DNA of 64,000 bases from positions 62,001-126,000 of the forward strand of contig CAJXSK010000001.1 of NCBI GenBank assembly GCA_913061075.1, given 5' to 3'. The notes below the pieces were generated by a model that searched no databases, was not told the origin of the DNA, and was given only the letters and a program-made list of their open reading frames with translations. A program made the position numbers and the translations under genes. Shown one piece after another: positions 43,760 to 57,106 of the stretch. This DNA comes from an uncultured Piscirickettsiaceae bacterium. Lineage in GTDB: Bacteria > Pseudomonadota > Gammaproteobacteria > Methylococcales > Cycloclasticaceae. The stretch's first letter is position 1, and every line of letters starts with the position of its first letter.

Positions 43760-45664
43760 ATGAGTAAGACAAAAGAGAAAGCAAAGAAAGAAACATTAGG
43801 GTTTGAAGCAGAAACTAAACAGGTTTTAAACCTAGTTATTAATTCCCTTTACAGTAATAAAGAAATTTTCTTACGTGAATTGATTTCTAATGCATCAGAC
43901 GCGGCGGATAAATTGCGTTTTGAGGCGTTATCTAACGACAAGTTATATGAAGGTGACGGTGAGTTGAAAATCCGCCTTTCCATTAATAAAAAGGCCCGTA
44001 CATTGACCATTTCTGATAATGGCATTGGTATGACGGCGGAAGAAGTTAAGAAAAATATTGGTACAATTGCCCATTCAGGCACTAAAAAATTCTTTGAATC
44101 GTTGACCGGTGATGAGAGTAAAGATAGTCAAATGATTGGCCAATTCGGCGTGGGCTTTTATTCAAGTTTTATCGTTGCTGATAACGTAACGGTTATAACG
44201 CGTAAAGCAGGCGAAGATAAAGCGGCTGGCATTAAGTGGGAGTCTGCAGGTGAAGGCGAGTACACCATTGAAACAGTTGAGAAAGCAACGCGTGGTACAG
44301 ATATTGTTTTACACCTTAAAAAAGGTGAAAGCGAGTTTTTAGAAAGCCATCGTTTGCAATCCATTGTTCATAAGTTCTCAGAACATCTTGATATTCCTAT
44401 CGTGATGAAGAACGAGAATAAAGATGAAGAAAAAGAAGACGAGCCAGATGATATTACCGTTAACAGTGCCACTGCATTATGGGCAAAGTCTAAAGGCGAA
44501 CTGAAGGCAGAAGACTACAACGAATTTTACAAGCAAACACTCGGTGATTACCAAGATCCACTAGCTTATAGCCACAGTAAGGTGGAAGGCAAAAGCGAAT
44601 ATACGTTGTTGTTGTATGTGCCTTCGAAAGCCCCGTTTGACATGTGGGATAGAGAGGCAACAAGCGGCGTAAAACTTTACGTTAAGCGTACGTTTGTAAT
44701 GGAAGGTGGTGAGTTGATGCCACGTTACTTGCGTTTCGTGAAGGGCATTATTGATTCAGATAGTTTGCCGTTAAACGTGTCACGTGAATTGCTCCAACAA
44801 AGCAAACAGATCGATTTGTTAAAAGCCGGTGCCGTTAAAAAAGTCTTGTCATTAATTGAAGGCTTGTCTAAAAAACACCCGGAAAAGTTTGATACCTTTT
44901 GGGCAGAGTTTGGTCCAGTATTTAAAGAAGGCCCTATTGAAGATGCAAAAAATAAAGACCGTATTGCTAAATTACTGCGGTTTGCATCAACTAAAACTGA
45001 AGGTAAGCAAACATTAACGTTACCGGCTTATATTGAAAACATGCAAGAAGGCCAAGAGAAAATCTATTTCTTAACGGGTAGTGCGTATGCAACGGTTAAA
45101 AATAGCCCTCACCTTGAAGTCTTTAAAAAGAAAGATATTGAAGTATTGTTGTTAACGGATCATGTGGATGAATGGTTGGTTCAACATATGCCAGAGTTTG
45201 ATGGCAAATCTTTACAGTCTGTCGCTAAAGGTGATATTGATTTGGCTGCCATTGATAAAGATGGCAAAGAAGCTAAAGCAGATGAAAAGAAAGAAGATGA
45301 ATCATTAAACAGCGTGCTTGAGCAAATTAAGACAGTGCTGGACGGCAAAGTGAAAGAGGTTCGAATTAGTTCACGTTTAACTGACTCGCCAGCCTGTTTA
45401 GTGGCGGATGAGCATGAAATGGGTGCGCACATGGAGCGGATAATGAAAGCAGCGGGGCAAGATATGCCACCAAGTTTGCCGACGTTTGAAGTGAATGCAG
45501 ATCATGCGCTTATCCAACGGTTAAAGGATGAGTCAGATGATGATCGTTTTTCTGATTTATCAAACTTATTGTTTGAACAAGCGTTGTTAAGCGAAGGTGG
45601 TCAATTAGAAGACCCAGCTACATTTGTACATCGTTTGAATAAGCTTTTACAATCATTACTGTAA
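43760..45664 (+). CDS. htpG: Molecular chaperone HtpG (Hsp90)
   Basis: About 634 residues, the normal size. The N-terminal ATPase domain has FLRELISNASDAADKLRFE (about 36-54), ISDNGIGMT and IGQFGVGFYSSFIVAD; the middle domain has YVKRTFVMEGGELMPRYLRFVKGIIDSDSLPLNVSRELLQ; the C-terminal dimerisation domain follows. The track start is a TTG four codons upstream. I use ATG 43760, where the conserved ETLGFEAETKQVLNL begins soon after. It stands alone with a terminator behind it. Confidence 0.97.
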   Translation: MSKTKEKAKKETLGFEAETKQVLNLVINSLYSNKEIFLRELISNASDAADKLRFEALSNDKLYEGDGELKIRLSINKKARTLTISDNGIGMTAEEVKKNIGTIAHSGTKKFFESLTGDESKDSQMIGQFGVGFYSSFIVADNVTVITRKAGEDKAAGIKWESAGEGEYTIETVEKATRGTDIVLHLKKGESEFLESHRLQSIVHKFSEHLDIPIVMKNENKDEEKEDEPDDITVNSATALWAKSKGELKAEDYNEFYKQTLGDYQDPLAYSHSKVEGKSEYTLLLYVPSKAPFDMWDREATSGVKLYVKRTFVMEGGELMPRYLRFVKGIIDSDSLPLNVSRELLQQSKQIDLLKAGAVKKVLSLIEGLSKKHPEKFDTFWAEFGPVFKEGPIEDAKNKDRIAKLLRFASTKTEGKQTLTLPAYIENMQEGQEKIYFLTGSAYATVKNSPHLEVFKKKDIEVLLLTDHVDEWLVQHMPEFDGKSLQSVAKGDIDLAAIDKDGKEAKADEKKEDESLNSVLEQIKTVLDGKVKEVRISSRLTDSPACLVADEHEMGAHMERIMKAAGQDMPPSLPTFEVNADHALIQRLKDESDDDRFSDLSNLLFEQALLSEGGQLEDPATFVHRLNKLLQSLL

Positions 45665-45694
45665 ACATTAGCAAAATAAGCTAACCCCAAAAAG

Positions 45695-45724
45695 AAGGCG
45701 AACAATGTAAATTGTTCGCCTTTT
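45695..45724 (+). terminator. htpG terminator
   Basis: AAGGCGAACAAT and ATTGTTCGCCTT form a perfect 12-bp stem with a GTAA tetraloop, followed by a short TT run. It begins 31 bases after the htpG stop and may also serve the convergent minus-strand gene. Confidence 0.8.
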
Positions 45725-45782
45725 AAGTGTGAGAGTAAAATCTCACGGAGGGGGAAGTCTGTTGAATTGGCTAAATGTAAGC

Positions 45783-46232
45783 CTAAAACTTCAAGTAAAT
45801 ATTTAGCCCATGATTTGGGTAACCATATGCATGTCGTACTAACTGTCTAATGGCATGTTTTGGCTTGTAGTAATGCTGTTGATGCCTATAAGCATGCGAG
45901 TTTTTTGCATAATAAGGTTTTTGATACGTACGTTGATAGTTATGATGCTTGTTACCATAGTGGCGAGGCCTTTCACTGTAACCATACCGTTTATAAGAGT
46001 AGTCGTGCTTAGGTTTGTAGTGATGTTTTTCGTTATGGCGATATTTGTTGTCGTACCTTTGCTGTTTATAGCGATTATTATACGAATGTTTGTAATGATG
46101 CTTTTTATAGTGATGTTGATGATGCGACTGGTCGTAACCAGAGCTAACACCACTGCGCGCGATAGATTGGCCGCTGACGAACAACAATGTAGTCGCCGCT
46201 GTTAATGTAACAATTCTTAAAAAAGTATTCAT
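45783..46232 (-). CDS. Exported His/Tyr-rich protein
   Basis: 149 residues. Residues 1 to about 26 (MNTFLRIVTLTAATTLLFVSGQSIA) look like a Sec signal. The mature part is low complexity: about 20 His and about 23 Tyr by hand count, with many Lys, Arg, Asn and Gln in short runs such as HHQHHYKKHHYKH and HHYKPKH. A PNHGLNIYLKF end recalls small exported proteins. No family is recognised. The His clusters could bind Cu, Zn or Ni; that is a guess. Two overlapping hydrophobic or Ile-rich ORFs in other frames are by-products of the composition. The gene stands between the htpG terminator and queF. Confidence 0.75.
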   Translation of the reverse strand: MNTFLRIVTLTAATTLLFVSGQSIARSGVSSGYDQSHHQHHYKKHHYKHSYNNRYKQQRYDNKYRHNEKHHYKPKHDYSYKRYGYSERPRHYGNKHHNYQRTYQKPYYAKNSHAYRHQQHYYKPKHAIRQLVRHAYGYPNHGLNIYLKF

Positions 46233-46391
46233 AATATTATCCTTAACTGCAGAGCAGTTTAGTTATGGTGCAGTGTTAGGATAAATCGTGCGGATGAATT
46301 TAAACTGAACAATAAACGTTGTTTAATTGAGCATTGGATTAAGCGAAATAGCCCTCTATCTCGCCTGTGCTGATTTTTTACAGGATTAAAG

Positions 46392-46796
46392 TTAGGGTAA
46401 TTGAACAGGTGTGTTAGGTGTCCAATTAGGGGCTTGGTGCTCAGCAACAACCGTTGTATAGACGCCGCCACGCACATTAAAGTCAGCAGATAGTCGCATA
46501 AATCTTGGCTGGCATGCGACAACTAAATCATCAAGAATTTGGTTTGTAACGGCTTCATGAAACGCGCCTTTATCGCGATAAGACCACACATAGAGTTTAA
46601 ACGACTTTAATTCAACACAAGATTCATTAGGTACGTATTCTAAACGTAATGTCGCAAAATCCGGCTGGCCTGTTTTTGGGCACAAGCACGTAAATTCGGG
46701 CGTGTCGATTTTTATCGTGTAATCACGGCCAGAATTAGGGTTTGGAAAGGTTTCTAAATCTGTAGAAGGCGTTGTGCTCATAATATTCAAGTTCAT
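46392..46796 (-). CDS. queF: NADPH-dependent 7-cyano-7-deazaguanine reductase QueF
   Basis: 134 residues, the short unimodular QueF form. The catalytic Cys region is [19 protein letters not shown] (about 32-50) and the family motif [24 protein letters not shown] (about 58-81) includes the NADPH-binding E(S/L)KSxK(L/x). It reduces preQ0 to preQ1 in the queuosine pathway. The start could be this ATG or one five codons further on. It diverges from smc. Confidence 0.94.
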   Translation of the reverse strand: MNLNIMSTTPSTDLETFPNPNSGRDYTIKIDTPEFTCLCPKTGQPDFATLRLEYVPNESCVELKSFKLYVWSYRDKGAFHEAVTNQILDDLVVACQPRFMRLSADFNVRGGVYTTVVAEHQAPNWTPNTPVQLP

Positions 46797-46929
46797 TTGG
46801 ATAGTGTTGGCGCATTTTACATGGATTATTTTTAGAAGACGTTATAAACGCCAACTTTCTTATAAATATTAAGGTGAATTCACAATAATTCGTCTTTATG
46901 AAAAAAGCACAATCATGTATCGTTAACCG

Positions 46930-49900
46930 ATGCGTTTGGAAAAAATAAAACTCTCTGGTTTTAAGTCATTTGTTGACACAACCACCATCCCTTTTATGAG
47001 TGATATGGTCGGGATTGTTGGCCCAAATGGCTGTGGGAAGTCCAACGTCATTGATGCTGTTCGATGGGTGATGGGTGAGAGTTCTGCGAAAAACTTACGT
47101 GGCGATCAAATGGCCGATGTTATTTTCAATGGATCATCCACACGTAAGCCTGTTGGACAAGCATTCGTAGAATTAATTTTTGATAATACAGATGGAACCA
47201 TTACCGGCGAATATGCGGGTAATCGCCAAATTGCTTTAAAACGACAAGTAAACCGTGAAGGACAGTCTGCCTATTTTCTGAACGGTACGCGCTGCCGACG
47301 CAAAGACATTACAGATTTGTTCTTGGGGACAGGGCTTGGTCCAAGAAGTTATGCGATTATCGAGCAAGGGACTATTTCAAGGTTAATTGAGGCTAAACCT
47401 GAAGAGCTTCGTGTGTTTCTTGAAGAAGCGGCGGGTATTTCTAAATATAAAGAACGCCGACGAGATACAGAAAATAGAATGCGCAGAACGCGCGAAAACC
47501 TTGAGCGTATTGGCGACCTGTGCGAAGAGATAGAAAAACAATGCCGCCACTTGAAGCGTCAAGCAGGTACGGCGGAAAAATATAAAGCATTAAAAACAGA
47601 TGAGCGTAAAATTAAAGCGCAGCTACTTGCACTTAAATGGCAATCCTTAAATGTTTTAGATATAGAGCAGACGCAAAAACTAACCCAACTTAGTCTAGAG
47701 GTAGAGTCAATTGTCACAGGTCAGCGTGAGCTTGAGAAAAATTTAGAACAGCAGCGTGAAGGCTACAATGACCAACGTGAGAAGTGGAACAAAGTGCAAG
47801 CTGGATTTTATGCGATTGGGTCAGAAATTGCCAAAGCTGAACAAGCGCTCCAACATAAAAAGTCTGAGCTGGAACAACACCAGACACTTTATGAGCAAAG
47901 CAGCCAGTTAATTCAACGTGCTGAAACGGATGTTGCGAATGGAAAAGGCAGGCTATTAGAAACCGATAACAAAATTGAGCAGAATCAAGGTTTTATCGAA
48001 GAAGCCAAGATGCGTGAAAAGGATATCATTCAGCGTTTAAAGACTGCGGAGGAGGAAATGAACGCATGGCAAAAAATTTGGGATGATTTTACATATCAAG
48101 TGGCTGAGCCAAAGCGAAAAATTGATGTGGAAAAAGCTAAAATCACCCAATTTGATCGGCACTTAATTCAGTTGTCGAACCGAATAGAATCTGCAAAAAG
48201 AGAAGAGAATAACTTACAACAAGTGATATTAACGGATGGCTTGTCAGATATTCAACAAAACCACGATGAATTGGCTAGGCAGCACCAGGCTTCCTTATTA
48301 ACTGTAGAAGCGTTGCAAAAGAAAATAACCGATTCGCGAGATTTACTCCATCAGCATAATGAAAGTTTGGCGAAACATAGAGCTGAACATGCTCGGCTGT
48401 CGGGACGATTAGCATCAATAGAGATGTTTCAGCAGTCCAGTTTGGGGGATAAACAAAAAGCAGTCTCGCATTGGCTAAACAAGCTTGATTTATCGACATC
48501 CACTCGATTTGTTGAGCACTTATCAGTTAAAGATGGCTGGGAAAGAGCGGTGGAAACTGTATTGGGTTCATCGTTGCAGGCTATTTGTGTTGATGATTTA
48601 GCCCATGCAATGAAAGGCTTGAATGATTTACAAGGGGCTGACATCACCTTGTTAAGTAAACAATCAGTCTCAAATGCTAAGAAGTCGTCGACTAGCCTTG
48701 CGAACTTAATCGACTCATCTTTCATACCCGCCTCCTTATTTGAAGGTGTTCACTACGCTGAAACACTTGCCGAGGCAGAACACTTGCTGCCTAAATTGGA
48801 TGCTTGGGAATCTGTAATTACAAAAACAGGTGTTTGGTTACATTGTGATAGCGTGTTTGTTAAAAGCGAAGACAAACAAGGCAGTGCGCTCTCATTAGAG
48901 AAAGAAAAGAAATCAGTTATTGGCCGTTTGACTAAGTTGAATGTGTTAATTGCCGATACAGAACAGGCATTACGGCTTGCGCAAAGCGGTTTGGTGGAAT
49001 CCGAACAAGCACGTCAACAACAACATCAAGCGGAAGCGGATATGGCTAAGCAGGTTTCTGCATTGGCATTGCGGATGTCTGAAAAAACATCCAAAATCAA
49101 TCAAGCGAAGCATCGCCTTTCCTCCATAGCGGATGATTTACGTGTTGCGTTACAAGAAAAACAGCAAGATGAAACATTGTTGGCTACCAGTAAAAAACTA
49201 CTCGAAGAAACGATTAACGAAGCGTCTGAACTTGAAGCGCAAAGAGAAAGCTTTCAGGAGCAACGGTCCGTGCGCAAATTAGCGCTGGATGAAGCCAGAA
49301 CTGAGCTGCATTCTGAACGCGAAAAACTCCATCACCTAATGCTAGAGTTAGAATCGTTGCGGTCGAGTAAGGCGCTGACAACACAGAACCTAAACAGTAT
49401 TCAGGAAAAGTTGCTTCAAGCAGAAGAGCAACGGGGTAAGGCAAAAAAAGTGTTGCAACGTGGCGACCAGCCGTTAGATAAGCAGCGCGAAGAGTTGGAC
49501 GTATTGCTTAAGAATAAAATTAAAATTGAAGCTGAGCTAATTCAAGAAAGGCAAGCGGTTGAGCGATTTGAACAAACTATTCAGCAAATAGAAAAAAGCA
49601 GGCGTGGTAAAGAACATGATGTTCAGGTAGCGCGAGAGAATATGTCAACGGCTAAAGTGAACCATCAAGAAGTATTAGTCCGCAAGCAAACCTTGGTAGA
49701 GCAATCTCAAGAATCGGGTATTAACCTTGATGAGGTACTTAGTTCTTTAACAGATGATGCTGAAGAGGGTGGTTGGCAGCATCAGTTGAATGAGCTGACA
49801 TCAAAAATTGAGCGTCTTGGCCCGATTAATCTAACGGCTATCGAAGAGCTGGAAACACAGTCTGAGCGTCAGACGTATTTGACGGACCAACAAAAAGATT

Positions 49901-50430
49901 TAACCGATGCGCTCGAAACGTTAGTTGCAGCCATTGAAAAAATTGATAAAGAAAGCAGAACACTGTTTAAGCAAACGTTTGATAAAGTGAATAGTGGTTT
50001 CGAGAAGCGTTTCCCCAAATTATTTGGTGGGGGTAATGCGTATTTACAACTGACGGGCGGCGATATTCTTGATACGGGTGTTACGGTTATGGCGCGCCCT
50101 CCCGGCAAACGAAATAGCTCTATTCATTTGCTTTCGGGGGGCGAAAAAGCCTTAACAGCAGTTGCGTTGGTGTTTGCTATTTTTGACTTAAATCCGGCAC
50201 CTTTTTGTATGTTAGATGAAGTGGATGCGCCGTTAGATGAAGCCAATGTGGGCCGCTTTGGCGAGTTGGTTAAAGAAATGTCTAAGCAGGTTCAGATGAT
50301 ACTAATCACTCATAATAAAGCGACAATGGAAATTGCGCATCACCTATCAGGCGTTACAATGAAAGAGCCAGGGGTTTCTCGAATCGTATCAGTTGATATT
50401 GAAGAAGCGACTGAAATGGTTGTTAGTTAG
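46930..50430 (+). CDS. smc: Chromosome segregation protein SMC
   Basis: 1166 residues with the full SMC architecture: N-terminal head with IVGPNGCGKSNVIDAVRW (Walker A, about 29-46), long coiled coil, hinge at about 500-640, second coiled coil and C-terminal head with LLSGGEKALTAVALVFAIF (signature) and PFCMLDEVDAPLDEANV (Walker B). It forms the condensin-like loop extruder with ScpA and ScpB, which are not in the window. It heads the smc-zipA-ligA cluster that is common in gammaproteobacteria lacking MukBEF. Confidence 0.97.
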   Translation: MRLEKIKLSGFKSFVDTTTIPFMSDMVGIVGPNGCGKSNVIDAVRWVMGESSAKNLRGDQMADVIFNGSSTRKPVGQAFVELIFDNTDGTITGEYAGNRQIALKRQVNREGQSAYFLNGTRCRRKDITDLFLGTGLGPRSYAIIEQGTISRLIEAKPEELRVFLEEAAGISKYKERRRDTENRMRRTRENLERIGDLCEEIEKQCRHLKRQAGTAEKYKALKTDERKIKAQLLALKWQSLNVLDIEQTQKLTQLSLEVESIVTGQRELEKNLEQQREGYNDQREKWNKVQAGFYAIGSEIAKAEQALQHKKSELEQHQTLYEQSSQLIQRAETDVANGKGRLLETDNKIEQNQGFIEEAKMREKDIIQRLKTAEEEMNAWQKIWDDFTYQVAEPKRKIDVEKAKITQFDRHLIQLSNRIESAKREENNLQQVILTDGLSDIQQNHDELARQHQASLLTVEALQKKITDSRDLLHQHNESLAKHRAEHARLSGRLASIEMFQQSSLGDKQKAVSHWLNKLDLSTSTRFVEHLSVKDGWERAVETVLGSSLQAICVDDLAHAMKGLNDLQGADITLLSKQSVSNAKKSSTSLANLIDSSFIPASLFEGVHYAETLAEAEHLLPKLDAWESVITKTGVWLHCDSVFVKSEDKQGSALSLEKEKKSVIGRLTKLNVLIADTEQALRLAQSGLVESEQARQQQHQAEADMAKQVSALALRMSEKTSKINQAKHRLSSIADDLRVALQEKQQDETLLATSKKLLEETINEASELEAQRESFQEQRSVRKLALDEARTELHSEREKLHHLMLELESLRSSKALTTQNLNSIQEKLLQAEEQRGKAKKVLQRGDQPLDKQREELDVLLKNKIKIEAELIQERQAVERFEQTIQQIEKSRRGKEHDVQVARENMSTAKVNHQEVLVRKQTLVEQSQESGINLDEVLSSLTDDAEEGGWQHQLNELTSKIERLGPINLTAIEELETQSERQTYLTDQQKDLTDALETLVAAIEKIDKESRTLFKQTFDKVNSGFEKRFPKLFGGGNAYLQLTGGDILDTGVTVMARPPGKRNSSIHLLSGGEKALTAVALVFAIFDLNPAPFCMLDEVDAPLDEANVGRFGELVKEMSKQVQMILITHNKATMEIAHHLSGVTMKEPGVSRIVSVDIEEATEMVVS

Positions 50431-50455
50431 ATTAATTAGGGTTTTAGGATAAAGA

Positions 50456-53181
<2,726 letters not shown>

Positions 53182-53196
53182 TGTTATTTTATTTCT

Positions 53197-54342
53197 ATGA
53201 ATAAGGAAGATATAGAAACGCGGGTTTGTATGTTGCAAAGCCATTTGGATGGGCTTATTGAACGCGTCCAAAGAAATGAAGTAACGTTGAAACGTTTTCA
53301 AGACCTGGAAATGCGTTTGTTGTCTTTAAATTCCTTGAAGGATCTTGTTCAGCACGTATTAGACGATATTCAAGTAGCATTTGATTTGGATTCGCTTTGC
53401 TTGGTGTTGGCGGATAAGAAAGCAGAGGTGCAAACATTTTTGTCAGAAGATGGTTTTAGATTTGATGACTATTCAAATTTAATGTTGCTTGAAAATGTTA
53501 ATGTGTTTAAGGAAAAGCTAGGTGTTGCGCAACGTATTCTGTTAGGTATGTCGAACGATGTGTTGAGTAACGAGTTTTGGCCAAAAAACAATAAAAAACC
53601 AGTTGCGGTCGCAATGCTACCGCTTGTTAGGCGTGGCGTTTATTTGGGTTGTTTAGTGCTTGGTAGTAAAGACCGTGAGCGTTTCTTGCCCGCGATGGAT
53701 ACATACTTTTTGCAACGATTAAGCAGCGTATTAAGTGTTTGCTTTGAAAACACCAGTAATTTCGAGCAACTAAGCCGCAGTAGCCTCTTTGATACGTTAA
53801 CAGGAGTGAATAATCGACGGTTTTTTGAACAACGCCTTAATGAAGAAATATTGCGTTCGCTAAGAACGGCAGATGATTTGACGTGTCTGTTTATTGATAT
53901 TGATTTTTTCAAAAAAGTTAACGATAGTTATGGTCATCAAATTGGAGACCAAGCATTGAAGCACGTTGCCGATGCCTTAAAAAGTCAATTGAGAAGCAAT
54001 GACATTTTGACGAGGTATGGCGGAGAGGAGTTTGTGGTGCTACTACCGACGGCATCTGAGCTAAAAGGTAATGAAGTGGCGGAAAGGATGCGTGCATGTG
54101 TTGAAGCTTGTCCACTAACGTTACAAAGCGGTAAGAAGCTAAAAATGACGGTATCTATCGGCACATCTACGTTCATCGTTGACAAGCCAAGAGCGTTTAA
54201 AGAATTAGATGGAGCGGTCTTGATAGAAGTGGCTGATAAATCTTTGTATAAAGCCAAAAACTCGGGTCGAAATAAAGTCTGTAGTGGTGGTGAGGTGCGC
54301 GCTGAACCCCTGGATAGCAACACGTCATTTAGTGCCGGTTAA
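53197..54342 (+). CDS. DUF484/GAF-GGDEF diguanylate cyclase
   Basis: 381 residues. The N-terminal part begins with a coiled-coil helix (about 8-45) and a DUF484/GAF-like sensor (LKDLVQHVLDDIQVAFDLDSLCLVLAD onward to about 190). The GGDEF domain starts at DTLTGVNNRRFF (about 203) and has the active site RYGGEEF (about 272). RSND lies five residues before GGEEF, which fits the RxxD product-inhibition site. Both sites are intact, so c-di-GMP synthesis with feedback is expected. No transmembrane helix is seen, so it is cytosolic. It lies 15 bases after ligA and may be cotranscribed. Confidence 0.9.
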   Translation: MNKEDIETRVCMLQSHLDGLIERVQRNEVTLKRFQDLEMRLLSLNSLKDLVQHVLDDIQVAFDLDSLCLVLADKKAEVQTFLSEDGFRFDDYSNLMLLENVNVFKEKLGVAQRILLGMSNDVLSNEFWPKNNKKPVAVAMLPLVRRGVYLGCLVLGSKDRERFLPAMDTYFLQRLSSVLSVCFENTSNFEQLSRSSLFDTLTGVNNRRFFEQRLNEEILRSLRTADDLTCLFIDIDFFKKVNDSYGHQIGDQALKHVADALKSQLRSNDILTRYGGEEFVVLLPTASELKGNEVAERMRACVEACPLTLQSGKKLKMTVSIGTSTFIVDKPRAFKELDGAVLIEVADKSLYKAKNSGRNKVCSGGEVRAEPLDSNTSFSAG

Positions 54343-54392
54343 GACGCTTATATAAGACAAAACAAGAGTACCTTGTGCGGGGCTAAATAAGG

Positions 54393-54398
54393 TATAAT
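54393..54398 (+). promoter_or_regulatory. Candidate -10 box for gyrA
   Basis: A perfect TATAAT lies 115 bases before the gyrA ATG, in the only long gap between the cyclase gene and gyrA. A TTGTGC upstream is only 14 bases away, too close for a normal -35, so no -35 is assigned. The leader between this and the ATG is about 110 bases. Confidence 0.4.
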
Positions 54399-54512
54399 TT
54401 CCGTTTAATTTTCCAATAACAAAGGCTACAAAAACAGCGGTTTTATAAAGCGCTCATTTGCTTATTGTTGTTGGGTCTAAAACTGCTTATATGTATGTGG
54501 AGATACTGGTAA

Positions 54513-57089
54513 ATGGCTGAGCTCACAACAGAAACTATACCCGTCAATATTGAAGATGAGATGCGGCAGTCGTATCTTGATTATGCGATGAGTGTCATTG
54601 TCGGCCGAGCGTTACCTGATGTTCGAGATGGCTTGAAGCCAGTTCATCGTCGCGTGTTATTCGCCATGAGCGTTTTGAACAATGATTGGAATAAACCGTA
54701 TAAAAAATCCGCACGTATTGTTGGTGATGTGATTGGTAAATACCACCCGCATGGCGATACGGCGGTTTATGACACGATTGTTAGGATGGCCCAGCCTTTT
54801 TCTATGCGCCATATGTTGGTGGATGGGCAAGGTAACTTTGGTTCTATAGACGGTGATTCAGCTGCTGCTATGCGGTATACCGAAATCAGAATGTCTAAGT
54901 TGTCGCATGAAATGTTGACGGATTTGGATAAAGAAACTGTCGATTTTAGTGCCAACTATGATGAGTCGGAGTATGAGCCAACAGTTTTACCGGCAAAGGT
55001 TCCTTTATTGCTTGTCAATGGCTCTGCGGGCATCGCTGTGGGCATGGCTACCAATATTCCGCCACATAACTTGGCTGAGATTACGTCAGCGTGTATTCAC
55101 TTAATTGATGAACCTGATGCGACGATTGATCAATTGATGGAGCATGTGCCTGGGCCGGATTTTCCTACGGCAGGTATTATTAACGGCGCTGATGGTATTC
55201 GTGAAGCGTATCTAACAGGGCGAGGCCGCATTTATCTGCGTGCTCGTTATCATGTAGAAGAGAGTACAACGGGTAAGCTTTCAATTGTGGTGACTGAATT
55301 ACCGTACCAGGTTAACAAAGCACGGTTAATGGAAAAAATTGCTCACCTAGTTAAAGATGGAAAGCTAGAAGGTATTTCTGGGCTACGTGATGAGTCTGAT
55401 AAAGACGGTATGCGGATGGTGATAGAGCTTAAGCGTGCTGAAGTTCCTGAAGTAATTATTAATAATTTATATCAACAAACGCAGTTACAGAATGTTTTTG
55501 GTATCAACATGGTGGCGCTTATCGATGGCCGTCCGCAATGTTTGAATTTAAAGCAAATATTAGACGCATTTATTGATCATAGGCGTGAAGTTGTTACGCG
55601 CCGTACAGTGTACCTTTTACGTAAAGCACGAGAACGCGCGCATACGTTAGAAGGGCTGGCAGTTGCATTGTCAAATATTGACGACATGATCGCGATGATT
55701 AAGGCAGCAAAAAACCCGGCAGAAGCTAAAGAGGCTTTGTTGGGAGCGGCATGGCAACCTGGATTAGTGGCAGAATTGCTTGAAAAAGCAGACTCGAGCC
55801 GATCACGCCCTGATAAGCTGGAAGAACACTATGGCATGGTTGATAAAAAATATTATCTATCGCCAGCACAAGCGCAAGCTATTTTAGAGCTGCGTTTACA
55901 CCGCTTGACAGGTCTTGAGCAAGATAAAATTCTCCAAGAATATAAAGACCTATTAGTTTCAATTGATGACTTGCTAGATATCATCGTTAACAGAACACGA
56001 TTAATGACTGTTATTAAAGACGAGTTAATTGACCTGGTTGAAGAATACAAAGAAGACAGACGGACCGAGATAGTCGAGCAGTTCTTAAATCTGACAGCAG
56101 AGGATTTGATTACTGAAGAAGATATGGTGGTCACGTTGTCGCACGAAGGCTACGTTAAGTCACAACCGTTAACAACTTACACGTCACAACGGCGCGGTGG
56201 TAAAGGTAAAACAGCGGCAAATACCAAAAATGAAGACTTTATAGATAAGTTATTTATCGCTAATACACATGACACGGTTTTATGCTTTTCAAGTAAAGGT
56301 AAAGTTTACTGGTTAAGGGTCTTTAACTTGCCTGTGGCGAGCCGGATTTCTCGCGGCAAGCCGATTGTTAACTTGCTACCATTGGAAAGTGATGAACGCA
56401 TCAATGCTATTTTACCGATACGTGAATTTAAAGACGATGAGTATATCTTAATGGTAGCCGAGTCTGGCACGGTGAAGAAGACGCTTATTAAAGAATTCGA
56501 AAAACCGCGCTCAAGTGGCAAAATTGCAATAGATTTACGTGAAGGCGATCAATTGGTCGGCGTGGATGTAACGGATGGTCAAAAAGACATTATGTTATTT
56601 GCAAGTTCTGGCAAAGTGACTAGTTTCAACGAGTCCGATGTTAGGCCAATGGGTCGAACAGCCAGTGGTGTTAGAGGAATGCGATTAAAGGATGGTGAGC
56701 AAATTATTTCATTGATAATTTCTCAACCAGGCACGGTTCTAACACTAACTGAAAATGGCTATGGCAAGCGTACTAAAGTGGAAGAGTACCCCATTCATAA
56801 GCGTGGTGGGCAAGGTGTCATCGCAATGCAAACAAGCGATAGAAATGGTGTGCTTGTGGGTGCAGTTCTTGTGGATGACAACGATGAAATAATGTTGATA
56901 ACTGATGGTGGTACGTTAGTAAGAACACGTACAAACGAAATCTCAGTGCTTGGGAGAAACACGCAAGGTGTGCGTGTAATTCGCCCAGGCAAGAATGAAA
57001 AGGTGATTGGCTTAGATAGAATTGCTTTTTTAGAAAGTGAAGAAGTAGATGAAGATGACGTATCGCCATCTTCAGACGATGAATTATAA
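54513..57089 (+). CDS. gyrA: DNA gyrase subunit A
   Basis: 858 residues. The N-terminal breakage-reunion domain has [30 protein letters not shown] (about 23-52) and the active-site Tyr in [13 protein letters not shown]. The quinolone-resistance region is [15 protein letters not shown], with Thr at the E. coli Ser83 position (also the wild-type residue in Pseudomonas) and Asp at the 87 position. The C-terminal beta-pinwheel has the GyrA box QRRGGKGK. An acidic tail ([15 protein letters not shown]) ends it. It heads the supraoperon; serC starts 17 bases after its stop. Confidence 0.97.
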   Translation: MAELTTETIPVNIEDEMRQSYLDYAMSVIVGRALPDVRDGLKPVHRRVLFAMSVLNNDWNKPYKKSARIVGDVIGKYHPHGDTAVYDTIVRMAQPFSMRHMLVDGQGNFGSIDGDSAAAMRYTEIRMSKLSHEMLTDLDKETVDFSANYDESEYEPTVLPAKVPLLLVNGSAGIAVGMATNIPPHNLAEITSACIHLIDEPDATIDQLMEHVPGPDFPTAGIINGADGIREAYLTGRGRIYLRARYHVEESTTGKLSIVVTELPYQVNKARLMEKIAHLVKDGKLEGISGLRDESDKDGMRMVIELKRAEVPEVIINNLYQQTQLQNVFGINMVALIDGRPQCLNLKQILDAFIDHRREVVTRRTVYLLRKARERAHTLEGLAVALSNIDDMIAMIKAAKNPAEAKEALLGAAWQPGLVAELLEKADSSRSRPDKLEEHYGMVDKKYYLSPAQAQAILELRLHRLTGLEQDKILQEYKDLLVSIDDLLDIIVNRTRLMTVIKDELIDLVEEYKEDRRTEIVEQFLNLTAEDLITEEDMVVTLSHEGYVKSQPLTTYTSQRRGGKGKTAANTKNEDFIDKLFIANTHDTVLCFSSKGKVYWLRVFNLPVASRISRGKPIVNLLPLESDERINAILPIREFKDDEYILMVAESGTVKKTLIKEFEKPRSSGKIAIDLREGDQLVGVDVTDGQKDIMLFASSGKVTSFNESDVRPMGRTASGVRGMRLKDGEQIISLIISQPGTVLTLTENGYGKRTKVEEYPIHKRGGQGVIAMQTSDRNGVLVGAVLVDDNDEIMLITDGGTLVRTRTNEISVLGRNTQGVRVIRPGKNEKVIGLDRIAFLESEEVDEDDVSPSSDDEL

Positions 57090-57106
57090 CTAATAGGAGT
57101 TTTTGA

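Noticed and set aside
45839-46205. Two hydrophobic or Ile-rich ORFs overlapping the His/Tyr-rich gene in other frames
   Set aside because: Their composition follows from the CAT/TAT codon repeats of the true gene read out of frame or on the other strand; no start signals support them.
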